The position numbers and the translations under genes were made by a program. A stretch of 64,000 nt of DNA from Pseudomonas anatoliensis (GTDB lineage Bacteria > Pseudomonadota > Gammaproteobacteria > Pseudomonadales > Pseudomonadaceae): contig NZ_JACVHC010000005.1 of NCBI RefSeq assembly GCF_017976235.1, positions 62,001 to 126,000 on the forward strand, in the 5' to 3' direction. Shown here in pieces: positions 52,297 to 61,219 of this stretch; the first letter of the stretch is position 1, and each line of letters begins with the position of its first letter. The notes below the pieces were generated by a model. That model did no database searches and was not told the origin of the DNA. It saw only the letters and a program-made list of their open reading frames with translations.

Positions 52297-52830
52297 ATGA
52301 CTTACGCCATTCGCGATGCCCTCCACGCCGACCTGCCGGCGATCCGCGATATCTACAACGATGCCGTGCTCAACACCACGGCGATCTGGAACGAATCGGC
52401 CGTCGACCTCGGCAACCGGCAAGCGTGGTTCGCCGCACGCCAGGCTCAGGCTTACCCGATCCTGGTCATCGTCGACAGCGACAACACGGTGCTCGGCTAC
52501 GCTTCGTTCGGTGACTGGCGGCCCTTCGACGGCTTCCGCCACACCGTCGAGCATTCGGTTTACGTACGCAACGACCAACGCGGCAACGGCCTCGGTCCGC
52601 AACTGATGACTGCACTGATCGAGCGCGCAAAAACCTGCGGCAAACACGTCATGGTCGCCGCCATCGAAAGCGGCAACGCCCCCTCGATTCGCCTGCACGA
52701 GCGCGCCGGTTTCCTCATCACCGGGCAGATGCCGCAAGTCGGTACCAAGTTCGGCCGCTGGCTGGACCTGACCTTCATGCAACTGACCCTCAACCCTGGC
52801 GCGGAGCCGCCCGACACCGACAAGGAGTGA
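52297..52830 (+). CDS. GNAT N-acetyltransferase, phosphinothricin/methionine-sulfoximine type
   Basis: A 177-residue acetyl-CoA-dependent acetyltransferase, strongly like the Pat/MddA branch that acetylates methionine sulfoximine, methionine sulfone or phosphinothricin. It starts MTYAIRDALHADLPAIRDIYN; acetyl-CoA motif A is RGNGLG near residue 96; GFRHTVEHSVYV and IESGNAPSIRLHERAGF follow. The corresponding gene in P. aeruginosa sits between ureA and ureB too (PA4866). Its stop overlaps the following GNAT frame's ribosome site. Confidence 0.92.
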   Translation: MTYAIRDALHADLPAIRDIYNDAVLNTTAIWNESAVDLGNRQAWFAARQAQAYPILVIVDSDNTVLGYASFGDWRPFDGFRHTVEHSVYVRNDQRGNGLGPQLMTALIERAKTCGKHVMVAAIESGNAPSIRLHERAGFLITGQMPQVGTKFGRWLDLTFMQLTLNPGAEPPDTDKE

Positions 52831-52835
52831 CACCG

Positions 52836-53369
52836 ATGAACGCCGCCCAACTGCGCCGCGTCAACGCTGAAAGTTTTGCGCATTATCGTCAGGGCCTGAT
52901 CGATCTGCTGCTTGATGCCGTGGGGTATGGCGCCAGTGTCGGCTTCATGGCCGACCTCGATGCCGCGCAGGCCCGCGCCTATTTCGATGAGGTGCAAGAC
53001 AACGTCAACAAGGGCAGCGTGTTGCTTTGGGTGGTGGTCAACGACGAGCAAGTGCTGGCCAGTGTGCAGTTGGCCCTGTGCCAAAAGGCCAATGGCCTGA
53101 ACCGCGCCGAAGTGCAAAAACTGCTGGTACGCGAGCAAGCGCGTCGTCGTGGTCTCGGCCAGCAATTGATGACAGCGCTGGAGCTCGAAGCGCCCAAGCA
53201 CAAGCGCGGCATGCTCTACCTCGATACCGAGGCAGGCTCGCCTGCTGAAGACTTCTACAAGTCCTTGGGTTACACCCGCGCCGGGGCCATCCCCGACTAC
53301 GCCTGCGATCCCCACGGCACGTATCGACCGACTGCCCTCTATTACAAAGTTCTGCAAGGAGCCCAGTGA
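52836..53369 (+). CDS. GNAT N-acetyltransferase
   Basis: A 177-residue GNAT protein of unknown substrate. The acetyl-CoA loop is RRRGLGQQLM near residue 108, followed by GMLYLDTEAGSPAEDFYKSLGY. The ATG at 52836 sits 8 bases after AAGGAG; a GTG at 52827 would overlap that site. It does not closely resemble the preceding GNAT outside the fold. The stop overlaps the ureB start (TGATG), so it is translated with the urease genes. Confidence 0.9.
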   Translation: MNAAQLRRVNAESFAHYRQGLIDLLLDAVGYGASVGFMADLDAAQARAYFDEVQDNVNKGSVLLWVVVNDEQVLASVQLALCQKANGLNRAEVQKLLVREQARRRGLGQQLMTALELEAPKHKRGMLYLDTEAGSPAEDFYKSLGYTRAGAIPDYACDPHGTYRPTALYYKVLQGAQ

Positions 53370-53674
53370 TGATTCCTGGCGAATACCAGATCCAGCCCGG
53401 CGACATTGAACTCAACGTCGGCCGCCGTACCGTCAGCCTGAAAGTCGCCAACAGCGGCGATCGGCCGATCCAGGTCGGCTCGCACTATCACTTTTTCGAA
53501 ACCAACGACGCCCTGACGTTTGATCGCGCGGCCAGCCGTGGCATGCGCCTGAACATCGCGGCCGGCACAGCGGTGCGCTTCGAGCCGGGGCAAAGCCGGG
53601 AAGTCGAGCTGGTGGATTACGCCGGGCATCGGCGGGTGTTCGGTTTTGCCGGGCGGGTCATGGGTGATCTCTAA
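53369..53674 (+). CDS. ureB: Urease beta subunit
   Basis: A 101-residue urease structural subunit. Starts MIPGEYQIQPGDIELNVGR; contains VGSHYHFFETN and GTAVRFEPGQ, invariant in UreB. The ATG at 53369 has AAGGAG 7 bases upstream; a GTG at 53366 is less good. ureC begins 139 bp later, after a repeat. Confidence 0.98.
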   Translation: MIPGEYQIQPGDIELNVGRRTVSLKVANSGDRPIQVGSHYHFFETNDALTFDRAASRGMRLNIAAGTAVRFEPGQSREVELVDYAGHRRVFGFAGRVMGDL

Positions 53675-53700
53675 GTCATCAGGTGACTGCAAGAAAGCCA

Positions 53701-53762
53701 TCGCGAGCAGGCTCACTCCTACATGAGACCGCGATCAAATGTAGGAGCGAGCCTGCTCGCGA
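53701..53762. repeat. REPIN-like inverted repeat, family B
   Basis: Arms TCGCGAGCAGGCTCACTCCT and its inverse (one G/T change), around ATGAGACCGCGATCAAA. Between ureB and ureC. Confidence 0.85.
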
Positions 53763-53813
53763 AAGCGAGTAATGCGAGCGATTTCAAAACCAATTGAATC
53801 CCAAGGCGAGCAC

Positions 53814-55514
53814 ATGAAGATTTCTAAACAGGCCTACGCCGACATGTTCGGCCCCACCGTCGGCGACAAGGTGCGCCTGGCCGACACAGAGCTGTGGATC
53901 GAAGTCGAACAGGACTTCACCACTTACGGCGAGGAAGTGAAATTCGGTGGCGGCAAAGTCATCCGCGACGGTCAGGGCCAAAGCCAACTGCTGGCTGCCG
54001 AAGTCGTCGACACGCTGATCACCAATGCGCTGATCATCGATCACTGGGGCATCGTCAAGGCTGACGTTGGTCTCAAGGATGGGCGCATCGCCGCAATCGG
54101 CAAGGCCGGCAACCCGGACGTGCAGCCCAACGTGACCATCGCCATCGGCGCCAGCACCGAAGTCATTGCCGGCGAAGGCATGATCCTCACCGCGGGCGGC
54201 ATCGACACGCACATCCACTTCATCTGCCCGCAGCAGATCGAAGAAGCGCTGATGAGTGGCGTCACCACCATGATCGGCGGCGGCACCGGCCCGGCCACTG
54301 GCACCAACGCCACAACCTGTACCTCCGGGCCGTGGCACCTGGCGCGCATGCTTCAGGCGGCCGACGCGTTCCCGATGAACATCGGCCTCACCGGCAAGGG
54401 CAACGCCAGCCTGCCGGAGCCGTTGATCGAGCAGGTCAAGGCCGGCGCCATCGGCCTCAAGCTACACGAAGACTGGGGCACCACCCCGGCGAGCATCGAT
54501 AACTGTCTGAACGTCGCCGATCAGTACGACGTGCAGGTGGCGATCCACACCGACACGCTCAACGAATCCGGTTTTGTCGAAACCACCCTCGGCGCGTTCA
54601 AGGGCCGCACCATCCACACCTATCACACCGAAGGTGCCGGTGGCGGCCATGCGCCGGACATCATCAAGGCCTGCGGTTTCGCCAACGTGCTGCCGAGCTC
54701 GACCAATCCGACCCGACCGTTCACCCGCAATACCATCGACGAACACCTCGACATGCTGATGGTCTGCCACCACCTCGACCCGAGCATTGCCGAAGACGTG
54801 GCGTTCGCCGAAAGCCGCATTCGCCGCGAGACGATTGCCGCCGAAGACATCCTCCACGACCTCGGCGCATTCTCGATGATCAGCTCCGACAGCCAGGCCA
54901 TGGGCCGCGTCGGCGAAGTCATCACGCGCACCTGGCAGACTGCCGACAAGATGAAAAAGCAGCGCGGCCCGCTGCCACAGGACGGCGCAGGCAACGACAA
55001 CTTCCGCGCCAAACGCTACATCGCCAAATACACGATCAACCCGGCGATCACTCACGGTATCAGCCATGAAGTCGGCTCGATCGAAGTGGGCAAATGGGCG
55101 GATCTGGTGCTCTGGCGTCCGGCGTTTTTCGGCGTGAAACCGACGTTGATTCTCAAGGGCGGCGCCATTGCGGCAAGCCTGATGGGCGACGCCAACGCCT
55201 CGATTCCTACGCCGCAACCCGTGCATTATCGGCCGATGTTCGCCAGCTATGGCGGTTCACTGCATGCCACCAGCCTGACGTTTATCAGTCAAGCGGCGCA
55301 GGCAGCCGGGTTGCCGGAAGCCTTGGGTCTGAAAAAGAAAATCGCGGTGGTCAAAGGTTGCCGCGAGGTGCAGAAAACCGACTTGATCCACAACGATTAC
55401 CTGCCAAACATCGACGTTGATCCGCAGACGTATCAGGTCAAGGCTGACGGTGTGTTGCTCTGGTGTGAGCCTGCGGAAACATTGCCGATGGCGCAGCGCT
55501 ATTTCCTGTTCTGA
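53814..55514 (+). CDS. ureC: Urease alpha subunit
   Basis: The 566-residue catalytic subunit with a dinickel site. It starts MKISKQAYADMFGPTVGDKVRL. The carbamylated Lys is K216 in GLKLHEDWG. Nickel ligands appear in DTHIHF, IHTDTLNESG and HTYHTEGAGGGHAPD. The mobile flap is MVCHHLDPSIAEDVAFAESRIR, read as C318-H319. All key residues are present. The ATG at 53814 (GGCGAG upstream) is used; a start at 53772 would fall in the repeat flank. A terminator follows at once. Confidence 0.98.
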   Translation: MKISKQAYADMFGPTVGDKVRLADTELWIEVEQDFTTYGEEVKFGGGKVIRDGQGQSQLLAAEVVDTLITNALIIDHWGIVKADVGLKDGRIAAIGKAGNPDVQPNVTIAIGASTEVIAGEGMILTAGGIDTHIHFICPQQIEEALMSGVTTMIGGGTGPATGTNATTCTSGPWHLARMLQAADAFPMNIGLTGKGNASLPEPLIEQVKAGAIGLKLHEDWGTTPASIDNCLNVADQYDVQVAIHTDTLNESGFVETTLGAFKGRTIHTYHTEGAGGGHAPDIIKACGFANVLPSSTNPTRPFTRNTIDEHLDMLMVCHHLDPSIAEDVAFAESRIRRETIAAEDILHDLGAFSMISSDSQAMGRVGEVITRTWQTADKMKKQRGPLPQDGAGNDNFRAKRYIAKYTINPAITHGISHEVGSIEVGKWADLVLWRPAFFGVKPTLILKGGAIAASLMGDANASIPTPQPVHYRPMFASYGGSLHATSLTFISQAAQAAGLPEALGLKKKIAVVKGCREVQKTDLIHNDYLPNIDVDPQTYQVKADGVLLWCEPAETLPMAQRYFLF

Positions 55515-55515
55515 C

Positions 55516-55540
55516 AAAAAAGGCCCATCCGGGCCTTTTT
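55516..55540 (+). terminator. Rho-independent terminator of ureC
   Basis: Stem AAAAAGGCCC/GGGCCTTTTT with ATCC loop, two bases after the ureC stop, T-tract included. Confidence 0.92.
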
Positions 55541-55571
55541 CATTCTGTCTGTCGTACCGCTTAATCGTTCA

Positions 55572-55594
55572 TCGCGAGCAGGCTCACTCCTACA
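55572..55594. repeat. Single REP arm, family B
   Basis: TCGCGAGCAGGCTCACTCCT followed by ACA without a partner nearby; a half-element of family B. Confidence 0.75.
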
Positions 55595-55616
55595 AGGGCC
55601 TGCGTACACCAATCCC

Positions 55617-55701
55617 TGTAGGAGCTGTCGAAGACTGCGATCTTTTGATCCTGCTTTTAAAAAACAAGGTCAAAAGATCGCAGCCTTCGGCAGCTCCTAC
55701 A
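55617..55701. repeat. REPIN-like inverted repeat, family A
   Basis: Inward arms TGTAGGAGCTGTCGAAGACT and CAGCCTTCGGCAGCTCCTAC, with two mismatches, between convergent ureC and cbpM. Confidence 0.8.
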
Positions 55702-55716
55702 GGGGCCGCGATTCGG

Positions 55717-56022
55717 TTATTCGACCACCAACCGTCCCAACCGCTGGCGCAACATACTGTTCTCGGCGCGCAGTTCGCGAACCTCTTCAAGCAGGTCCAG
55801 CGCCAGTGCGACGCCTTCCCATTCCAGATCGAGATCGCGCCGCAGCTTCGCGGCGCGCTTGGCCAGGGCCAGTTCGTAATCGGTGAAGCGCCATTCCCGG
55901 GGCTGCGCGCCCTGAGGTTCGAGGATGCCGTGTTCGACGATTTCGATCACGTAGACGTCCGACAAATCGGCCGCCTCGCAGAATTCTGCCATGTCCAGTT
56001 GAACGATCAGGGGGCTGCTCAT
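55717..56022 (-). CDS. cbpM: Chaperone modulator CbpM
   Basis: A 101-residue MerR-like helical protein that binds the J-domain of CbpA and blocks its stimulation of DnaK. Starts MSSPLIVQLDMAEFCEAADLS; the second half is a coiled coil (LLEEVRELRAENSMLRQRL). The start at 56022 is 23 bp after the cbpA stop on the same strand, so the two form the usual cbpA-cbpM operon. Confidence 0.93.
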   Translation of the reverse strand: MSSPLIVQLDMAEFCEAADLSDVYVIEIVEHGILEPQGAQPREWRFTDYELALAKRAAKLRRDLDLEWEGVALALDLLEEVRELRAENSMLRQRLGRLVVE

Positions 56023-56045
56023 GATGGGCTACTCCGTCGCTGGGT

Positions 56046-56996
56046 TCAGAAGTTCTCTCGCGGATTGAAAGCGGCTTTCTTCGCCAGTTCCTGCCACAGC
56101 GCCTTGACCTCGTCGTCGGCGGTCTTTGGCATGACGGCTTTGAGCTGCACGAACAGATAACCACGCTCACCGGCCTTGTTTTTCAGACCATGGCCCTTGG
56201 CGCGCATGCGCTGGCCGTTCTGGCTGCCGGCCGGCACCTTGAGGTTGATCTTGCCGGTCAGGGTCGGCACGGCCACTTCGGCACCCAGCGCCAGCTCCCA
56301 CGGTGCCAAAGGCAGCGTGATGATCAGGTTCTCGCCTTCGACATCAAATTTTGGGTGCGGCGCCAAACGGATGGTCAGGTACAGATCGCCACTCGCGCCA
56401 CCACCCACACCCGGTGCACCCTGGCCCTTGAGGCGGATGCGCTCGCCGTCGGTCACACCCGCAGGGATCTTCACGTTCAGGCTTTTGCTGGTGTTGCTGA
56501 CGTGCTGGCCCGCCGCGTTGTATTGCGGCACCTGGAAGGTGACCTTTTTCGATTCGTTCGAAAGGGTTTCTTCGAGGAAGATCGGCAGTTCCATTTCCAC
56601 GTCTTGCCCTCGGCGCCCTGCACTGCGTTGTTGCCGACCGTCACCGCCACCGAAACCGGGGCCGCGATTGCCGAAGATCGAACTGAAAAAGTCCGAGAAG
56701 TCGCCGGTGTCCTGACCGCCGCCACCAAAACCGCCACGGCTCTGCCAGCCCGGCGGTCCCTGGAACGGCTGACCGTGCTGGCCGTAGCGGCGCAGCTCGT
56801 CGTATTCGGCGCGTTTGTCGGCGCTTTTCAGCGCTTCATAGGCTTCCGACGCGTCCTTGAATTTGGACTCGGCGTCTTTTTCCTTGCTGACATCGGGGTG
56901 GTACTTGCGCGCCAGCTTGCGATAGGCAGCCTTGATGGCCTTGTCGTCTGCTGTCGGCTCCACGCCGAGTATCTTGTAATAGTCTTTGAAGTCCAT
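56046..56996 (-). CDS. cbpA: DnaJ-like co-chaperone CbpA
   Basis: A 316-residue class II J-protein that stimulates DnaK and also binds curved DNA. J-domain at 1-70 with HPD at 33-35; a Gly/Phe-rich linker at about 75-125 (GGFGGGGQ, GPGFGGGDG); no zinc-finger domain; C-terminal substrate-binding domains from about 130 (KIPAGVTDGERIRLKGQG). The ATG at 56996 gives MDFKDYYKILG; the frame to 57011 has no support. It is the first gene of the cbpA-cbpM operon. Confidence 0.96.
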   Translation of the reverse strand: MDFKDYYKILGVEPTADDKAIKAAYRKLARKYHPDVSKEKDAESKFKDASEAYEALKSADKRAEYDELRRYGQHGQPFQGPPGWQSRGGFGGGGQDTGDFSDFFSSIFGNRGPGFGGGDGRQQRSAGRRGQDVEMELPIFLEETLSNESKKVTFQVPQYNAAGQHVSNTSKSLNVKIPAGVTDGERIRLKGQGAPGVGGGASGDLYLTIRLAPHPKFDVEGENLIITLPLAPWELALGAEVAVPTLTGKINLKVPAGSQNGQRMRAKGHGLKNKAGERGYLFVQLKAVMPKTADDEVKALWQELAKKAAFNPRENF

Positions 56997-57288
56997 TGAA
57001 GGAATCACCATCCGTTATCGATTTCGCGCCCATGCCAGCATGCGCCGATTCGCGCGTGCCGGGTTGACCGATCTCAAGTTTGTGACCGGGTGGCGCTGCA
57101 GAAGTTTATCGGCAGTGGACGGCGGTTCTTGCGACCGCCGGTGTATCTGCCGGCCCATGCCAGCAAGTTTGGGGCAAAGCTGCGAGTTTCAAGCAAGATT
57201 AGTCATCAAATAGCAGATGACCGGCCTACGAATCTGCCGCGCACTGACATACACTGCGCGGCCGTTTTTTTGACCGGAACCGAAAGAC

Positions 57289-58563
57289 ATGAAAGACGCC
57301 TCTCCAGCCCGTGCCTGCGGCATCGACTTCGGCACGTCCAACTCCACCGTCGGCTGGCTGCGCCCCGGCATGGAAACGATGATCGCGCTGGAAGACGACA
57401 AGATCACCCTGCCGTCGGTGGTCTTCTTCAACTTCGAGGAGCGCCGCCCGGTGTACGGTCGCCTGGCGCTGCACGAGTACCTGGAAGGCTACGAAGGCCG
57501 CCTGATGCGCTCGCTGAAAAGCCTGCTCGGCTCCAAGCTGATCAAGCACGACACCAGCGTCCTTGGCACGGCGATGCCGTTCAAGGACCTGCTCGGCCTG
57601 TTCATCGGCCAACTGAAGAGCCGCGCCGAAACCGCCGCCGGTCGGGAGTTCGAGCAAGTGGTGCTCGGCCGCCCGGTGTTTTTCGTCGATGACGATCCGC
57701 TGGCCGACCAGGAAGCCGAAGACACGTTGGTGGACGTGGCGAAAAAGATCGGTTTCAAAGACGTGTCGTTTCAGTACGAACCGATCGCTGCGGCCTTCGA
57801 CTACGAGTCGACCATCGAAAAGGAAGAGCTGGTCCTGATCGTCGACATCGGCGGTGGTACATCCGACTTCTCGCTGGTCCGCCTGTCGCCCGAGCGTCGC
57901 GGTGTGGATAACCGCCACGACGACATTCTCGCCACCGGCGGCGTGCACATCGGCGGGACCGACTTCGACAAACAGCTGAGCCTGCAAGGCCTGATGCCGC
58001 TGTTCGGCTACGGCAGCCGCATGAAGAGCGGCGCCTACATGCCGACCAGCCATCACATGAACCTGGCAACCTGGCACACGATCAACTCGGTGTACTCGCA
58101 AAAATCGAGTCTGGCGCTGGGCAGCATGCGCTACGACATCGAAGACACGGGCGGCATTGATCGTCTGTTCAAGTTGATCGAACAACGCGCCGGGCACTGG
58201 CTGGCGATGGAAGTCGAGGAAACCAAGATCGAGCTGACCCACGCCGACAGCCGCCACGTGCCGCTGGACCGCATCGAAGCCGGGTTGAGCGTGGAGCTGA
58301 CGCGGGCGTTGTTTGAATCAGCGATCGATGCCCTGCTGGAGCGGGTGCGCGGCAGCGTCACGAACCTGCTGAACGATGCCAATGTGCGCGTGGATCAAGT
58401 GGATACGGTGTTCTTCACCGGTGGTTCCAGCGGCATCCCGGCGCTGCGCAACAGCGTTTCGGCGATGTTGCCGAAAGCGCGGCACGTCGAGGGGAATATC
58501 TTCGGCAGCATTGGCAGCGGTTTGGCGATTGAGGCGATGAAGCGCTACGGCGCCATGGACTGA
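57289..58563 (+). CDS. yegD: Hsp70-family protein YegD
   Basis: A 424-residue Hsp70/actin-fold ATPase that lacks a normal substrate-binding domain (DnaK is about 640). Phosphate loops CGIDFGTSNSTVGW (about 10-23) and VDIGGGTSDFSLV (about 185-197) are intact, and FFTGGSSGIPALRN is present near 380. The true role is unknown. It is divergent from cbpA by 292 bp, and the pairing of a J-protein and an Hsp70-like gene is suggestive but not proof of a partnership. Confidence 0.93.
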   Translation: MKDASPARACGIDFGTSNSTVGWLRPGMETMIALEDDKITLPSVVFFNFEERRPVYGRLALHEYLEGYEGRLMRSLKSLLGSKLIKHDTSVLGTAMPFKDLLGLFIGQLKSRAETAAGREFEQVVLGRPVFFVDDDPLADQEAEDTLVDVAKKIGFKDVSFQYEPIAAAFDYESTIEKEELVLIVDIGGGTSDFSLVRLSPERRGVDNRHDDILATGGVHIGGTDFDKQLSLQGLMPLFGYGSRMKSGAYMPTSHHMNLATWHTINSVYSQKSSLALGSMRYDIEDTGGIDRLFKLIEQRAGHWLAMEVEETKIELTHADSRHVPLDRIEAGLSVELTRALFESAIDALLERVRGSVTNLLNDANVRVDQVDTVFFTGGSSGIPALRNSVSAMLPKARHVEGNIFGSIGSGLAIEAMKRYGAMD

Positions 58564-58583
58564 TCAGATACCCAGTTGCGCCT

Positions 58584-58665
58584 ATCGCTGGCAAGCCAGC
58601 TCCCACAGAACTGACACCGCTTTCGAAAGCGGCGCATGACCTGTGGGAGCTGGCTTGCCAGCGAT
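58584..58665. repeat. REPIN-like inverted repeat, family D
   Basis: Perfect 24-base arms ATCGCTGGCAAGCCAGCTCC(CACA) and the inverse, with an inner GCTTTCGAAAGC palindrome. Between convergent yegD and the permease gene. Confidence 0.88.
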
Positions 58666-58696
58666 GGCGTCAGATCAGGCAACCCAGGCCCATCGG

Positions 58697-59710
58697 TCAG
58701 ACCATCCCGCCCAGCTTCAACTCACTCTTCAGATACGCATAATAAATCGGCCCCGCCACTACGCCCGGCAGGCCGAATGCGGCCTCGAACACCAGCATCG
58801 CCAGCAGCAATTCCCACGACTTGGCACTGATCTGCCCGCCGACAATGCGCGCGTTGAGGAAGTATTCGAGTTTGTGGATAAAAATCAGATAACCCAGTGC
58901 GGCCATCGCCACCCAGATCGACAGCGACAGGCCGACGATGGTGATCAGCGTGTTCGATATCAGGTTGCCGATCACCGGCAACAGGCCGAGCAGGAAGGTC
59001 AGGACGATCAGTGTCTTGGTCAGCGGCAAATGGACGCCGAACATCGGCAGGATCACCGCGAGGAAAATCCCGGTGAAGAAGGTGTTCAGCAGGGAGATCT
59101 TGATCTGCGCGAAAACAATGTTGCGAAAGGCCTGAACCAGCAGGTGCAGACGATCGAACAGCGCGGCCGCCAGCGGTTTGCGTTTGGTCACGTCCGGTAT
59201 GCGCTGCAAGGCGATGATCGCGCCGAGCACCATGCCGATCAGCAACGTCACGAACATGTGCGCCGCATCTTTGCCCACCAGTTGCAGATCGGACAGGTGT
59301 TTGCTCATCCATTCGCCGATGGCCACACGAAATTCAGCGGCGCTGGCCGGCAAATAGGCGTCGATGAATGGCGGTAATTGACCGCGCGCACGGTCGACCA
59401 CGCCCATGAATTTGTCCAGAGAGGCGCCGGGGTTTTCCGCTTCGTGCAGGAGGAAACTGATAGCCCCGGCGAAGAGCAACGCCAGCACACTGACCACCAG
59501 CGTACCGAGCAGTGCCACCGCCAGCCAGCGAGCGCGGCGACCTTCGATCAGCCGTTGCAGTTGTGGGGTGAGCATGTTGACCAGTTCGAACACCAGCAAC
59601 CCGGCCAGCAGGCTGGGCAACAAGCGCAGCGGCAGGACGAGCAGCAACCCGCCGAAAATGATGATGCAACTGACCCAGAACACAACATGACGCTCAGAAA
59701 ACGTTGGCAT
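58697..59710 (-). CDS. AI-2E family (PerM) permease
   Basis: A 337-residue inner-membrane protein of the AI-2E exporter/PerM family. About eight helices: two N-terminal (15-55), one at about 65-88, a soluble loop at 90-150, then helices from about 155 to 320. Family segments include RKPLAAALFDRLHLLVQAF and LPVIGNLISNT. Transport substrate is uncertain; most homologues are not proven AI-2 exporters, and some act as Na+/H+ antiporters. The ATG at 59710 has GAGG upstream. Confidence 0.9.
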   Translation of the reverse strand: MPTFSERHVVFWVSCIIIFGGLLLVLPLRLLPSLLAGLLVFELVNMLTPQLQRLIEGRRARWLAVALLGTLVVSVLALLFAGAISFLLHEAENPGASLDKFMGVVDRARGQLPPFIDAYLPASAAEFRVAIGEWMSKHLSDLQLVGKDAAHMFVTLLIGMVLGAIIALQRIPDVTKRKPLAAALFDRLHLLVQAFRNIVFAQIKISLLNTFFTGIFLAVILPMFGVHLPLTKTLIVLTFLLGLLPVIGNLISNTLITIVGLSLSIWVAMAALGYLIFIHKLEYFLNARIVGGQISAKSWELLLAMLVFEAAFGLPGVVAGPIYYAYLKSELKLGGMV

Positions 59711-59832
59711 ACAGCCTCAAAACGAACGGCGTAAAAGGATTGGCAGTCTGCCAGCGTTCCGGGGGGAGCACTAGGGATATGCTGGGGCAAGCCTGATCGG
59801 GGCCATGAGTCAAAAGCTCAGAGGGCTATCTG

Positions 59833-59932
59833 GCCTCATCGCTGGCAAGCCAGCTCCCACAGTGATTGCGTCGTACACAAATTATCTGAGCCGACCAAAA
59901 CCCTGTGGGAGCGGGCTTGCCCGCGATGAGGC
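59833..59932. repeat. REPIN-like inverted repeat, families C/D mixed
   Basis: Left arm GCCTCATCGCTGGCAAGCCA is of the D type; right arm TGTGGGAGCGGGCTTGCCCG is a variant with three changes. They enclose about 42 bases. Confidence 0.75.
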
Positions 59933-59959
59933 CGGCACGCTCACCACAAGGTCAGAGGA

Positions 59960-60265
59960 TCACTTTTTCTTCAGGCACTCACTCATGAACGCCTTGCGCG
60001 CATCGCCGCTCAGGGCTTTGGTTTTCGCGTCGGCGTTGCAGGTGGTCATCTTCTGCTGTTGCGGGGTCAGGGCCTTGGCATCATTGGCCGCCGGCGCTGC
60101 CTTGAGGCAAGTGCTCATGAAGGTTTTGCGCTCATCGCCTTTCAGACTCTTGGCGGTCGCATCGGCATTGCAGGTGGTCATTTTGTTCTGTTGCGCCGTG
60201 GCGGCGAAACCCTGGGAACACAGGAGCAAACCAATCATCAACAACGGGACACGCAACATCTTCAT
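59960..60265 (-). CDS. psiF: PsiF repeat family protein
   Basis: A 101-residue secreted protein of unknown function, named after a phosphate-starvation-inducible E. coli gene. Signal peptide MKMLRVPLLMIGLLLCSQGFAA is followed by two tandem copies of a roughly 35-residue unit, each with KMTTCNADA and (F)MS(T/E)CLK; the paired cysteines suggest disulfides. The ATG at 60265 has AAGGAG upstream at good spacing. The AraC gene ends 63 bp upstream on the same strand. Confidence 0.92.
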   Translation of the reverse strand: MKMLRVPLLMIGLLLCSQGFAATAQQNKMTTCNADATAKSLKGDERKTFMSTCLKAAPAANDAKALTPQQQKMTTCNADAKTKALSGDARKAFMSECLKKK

Positions 60266-60328
60266 GGAGTTTTCTCCTTGTCGCCGCTTCGATGGAGGCG
60301 GCCTCTGCTGGAGTGTAGCCAAATCCTG

Positions 60329-61123
60329 TTACATCTTCCTGCCTTCCAGGTGGCTGCGGCGGTACTGCTCCGGCGTGCAACCGGCCTGCCGCGCGAACAT
60401 GGCGATAAACGCCGAGCCGCTGCTGTAGCCGAGATCAAAAGCGATTTCCTGCACGCTGTGCGACGTTTCCAGCGCTTCAATTGCGGCGAGATAGCGCAGA
60501 CGCTGGCGCCACTCACCGAAACTCATCCCCAGCTCTCGAACAAACTGCCGCGCCAACGTGCGCTCGCTGACATGCACCTGCGCAGCCCAGTGCGCCAGCG
60601 GCTGGTTGTTGCCTGGCTGCGCTTGCAGCGTTTCAAGAATCGCCAGCAATCCGGGGCTGCTTGCATACGGCAGATAACACTCATGCACCGGCGCCTGTTG
60701 CAGTTGATCGACCAGCACCTGAGCCAGACGCTGATCAGCATCCAGCTCGGGAATCTTCACGTCACGGGCGGCGAAGTCTTTGAGAATCGCCTTGAGGATA
60801 TCGCTGATCGCCAATGTGCAGGCCCGCGCCGGCAACTCGGCGCAAACCTTGGGATCGAGACAGACCGCCCGGTAATTGACCGGTTGATGACTGTAGAAAC
60901 TGTGTTCGACCTGCGGCGGCACCCACACCGCGTATTGCGGCGGCGACATGAAACGACTGCTATCGACGTCCATGTGCAACACCCCGTGAGCGGCGTATTC
61001 CAGAGTGCCCCACGGATGGCGGTGCGGCGCGGCAAACTCATGGGCGTTGAAATCGGCGTAACGGAAGTACACCGCTGACGGCAGTTCGCTGAAATCGAGC
61101 AGATCGATGTGTTTACTGTTCAT
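60329..61123 (-). CDS. AraC family transcriptional regulator
   Basis: A 264-residue regulator. The N-terminal cupin (about 20-110; HRHPWGTLEYAAHGVLHM) is probably the ligand-sensing part; the C-terminal two-helix DNA-binding domain (about 165-264) has VSERTLARQFVRELG and IAFDLGYSSGSAFIAMF. Divergent from the DMT transporter gene by 96 bp, so that exporter is its likely target. The start at 61123 gives MNSKHIDLLDFS; the open frame to 61192 lies in the promoter. Confidence 0.92.
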   Translation of the reverse strand: MNSKHIDLLDFSELPSAVYFRYADFNAHEFAAPHRHPWGTLEYAAHGVLHMDVDSSRFMSPPQYAVWVPPQVEHSFYSHQPVNYRAVCLDPKVCAELPARACTLAISDILKAILKDFAARDVKIPELDADQRLAQVLVDQLQQAPVHECYLPYASSPGLLAILETLQAQPGNNQPLAHWAAQVHVSERTLARQFVRELGMSFGEWRQRLRYLAAIEALETSHSVQEIAFDLGYSSGSAFIAMFARQAGCTPEQYRRSHLEGRKM

Positions 61124-61219
61124 GCTGTCCGCTTTCAGTGCCAGGTTGTCTGGTTCGAAGTATAGGGCTGCATCCAGACAGGGGATAATCACGTTTCATC
61201 AACGTACTGGTTTCAACGC

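Noticed and set aside
2557..55701. CRISPR array
   Set aside because: Repeats are palindromic pairs kilobases apart, without regular spacers and without cas genes.
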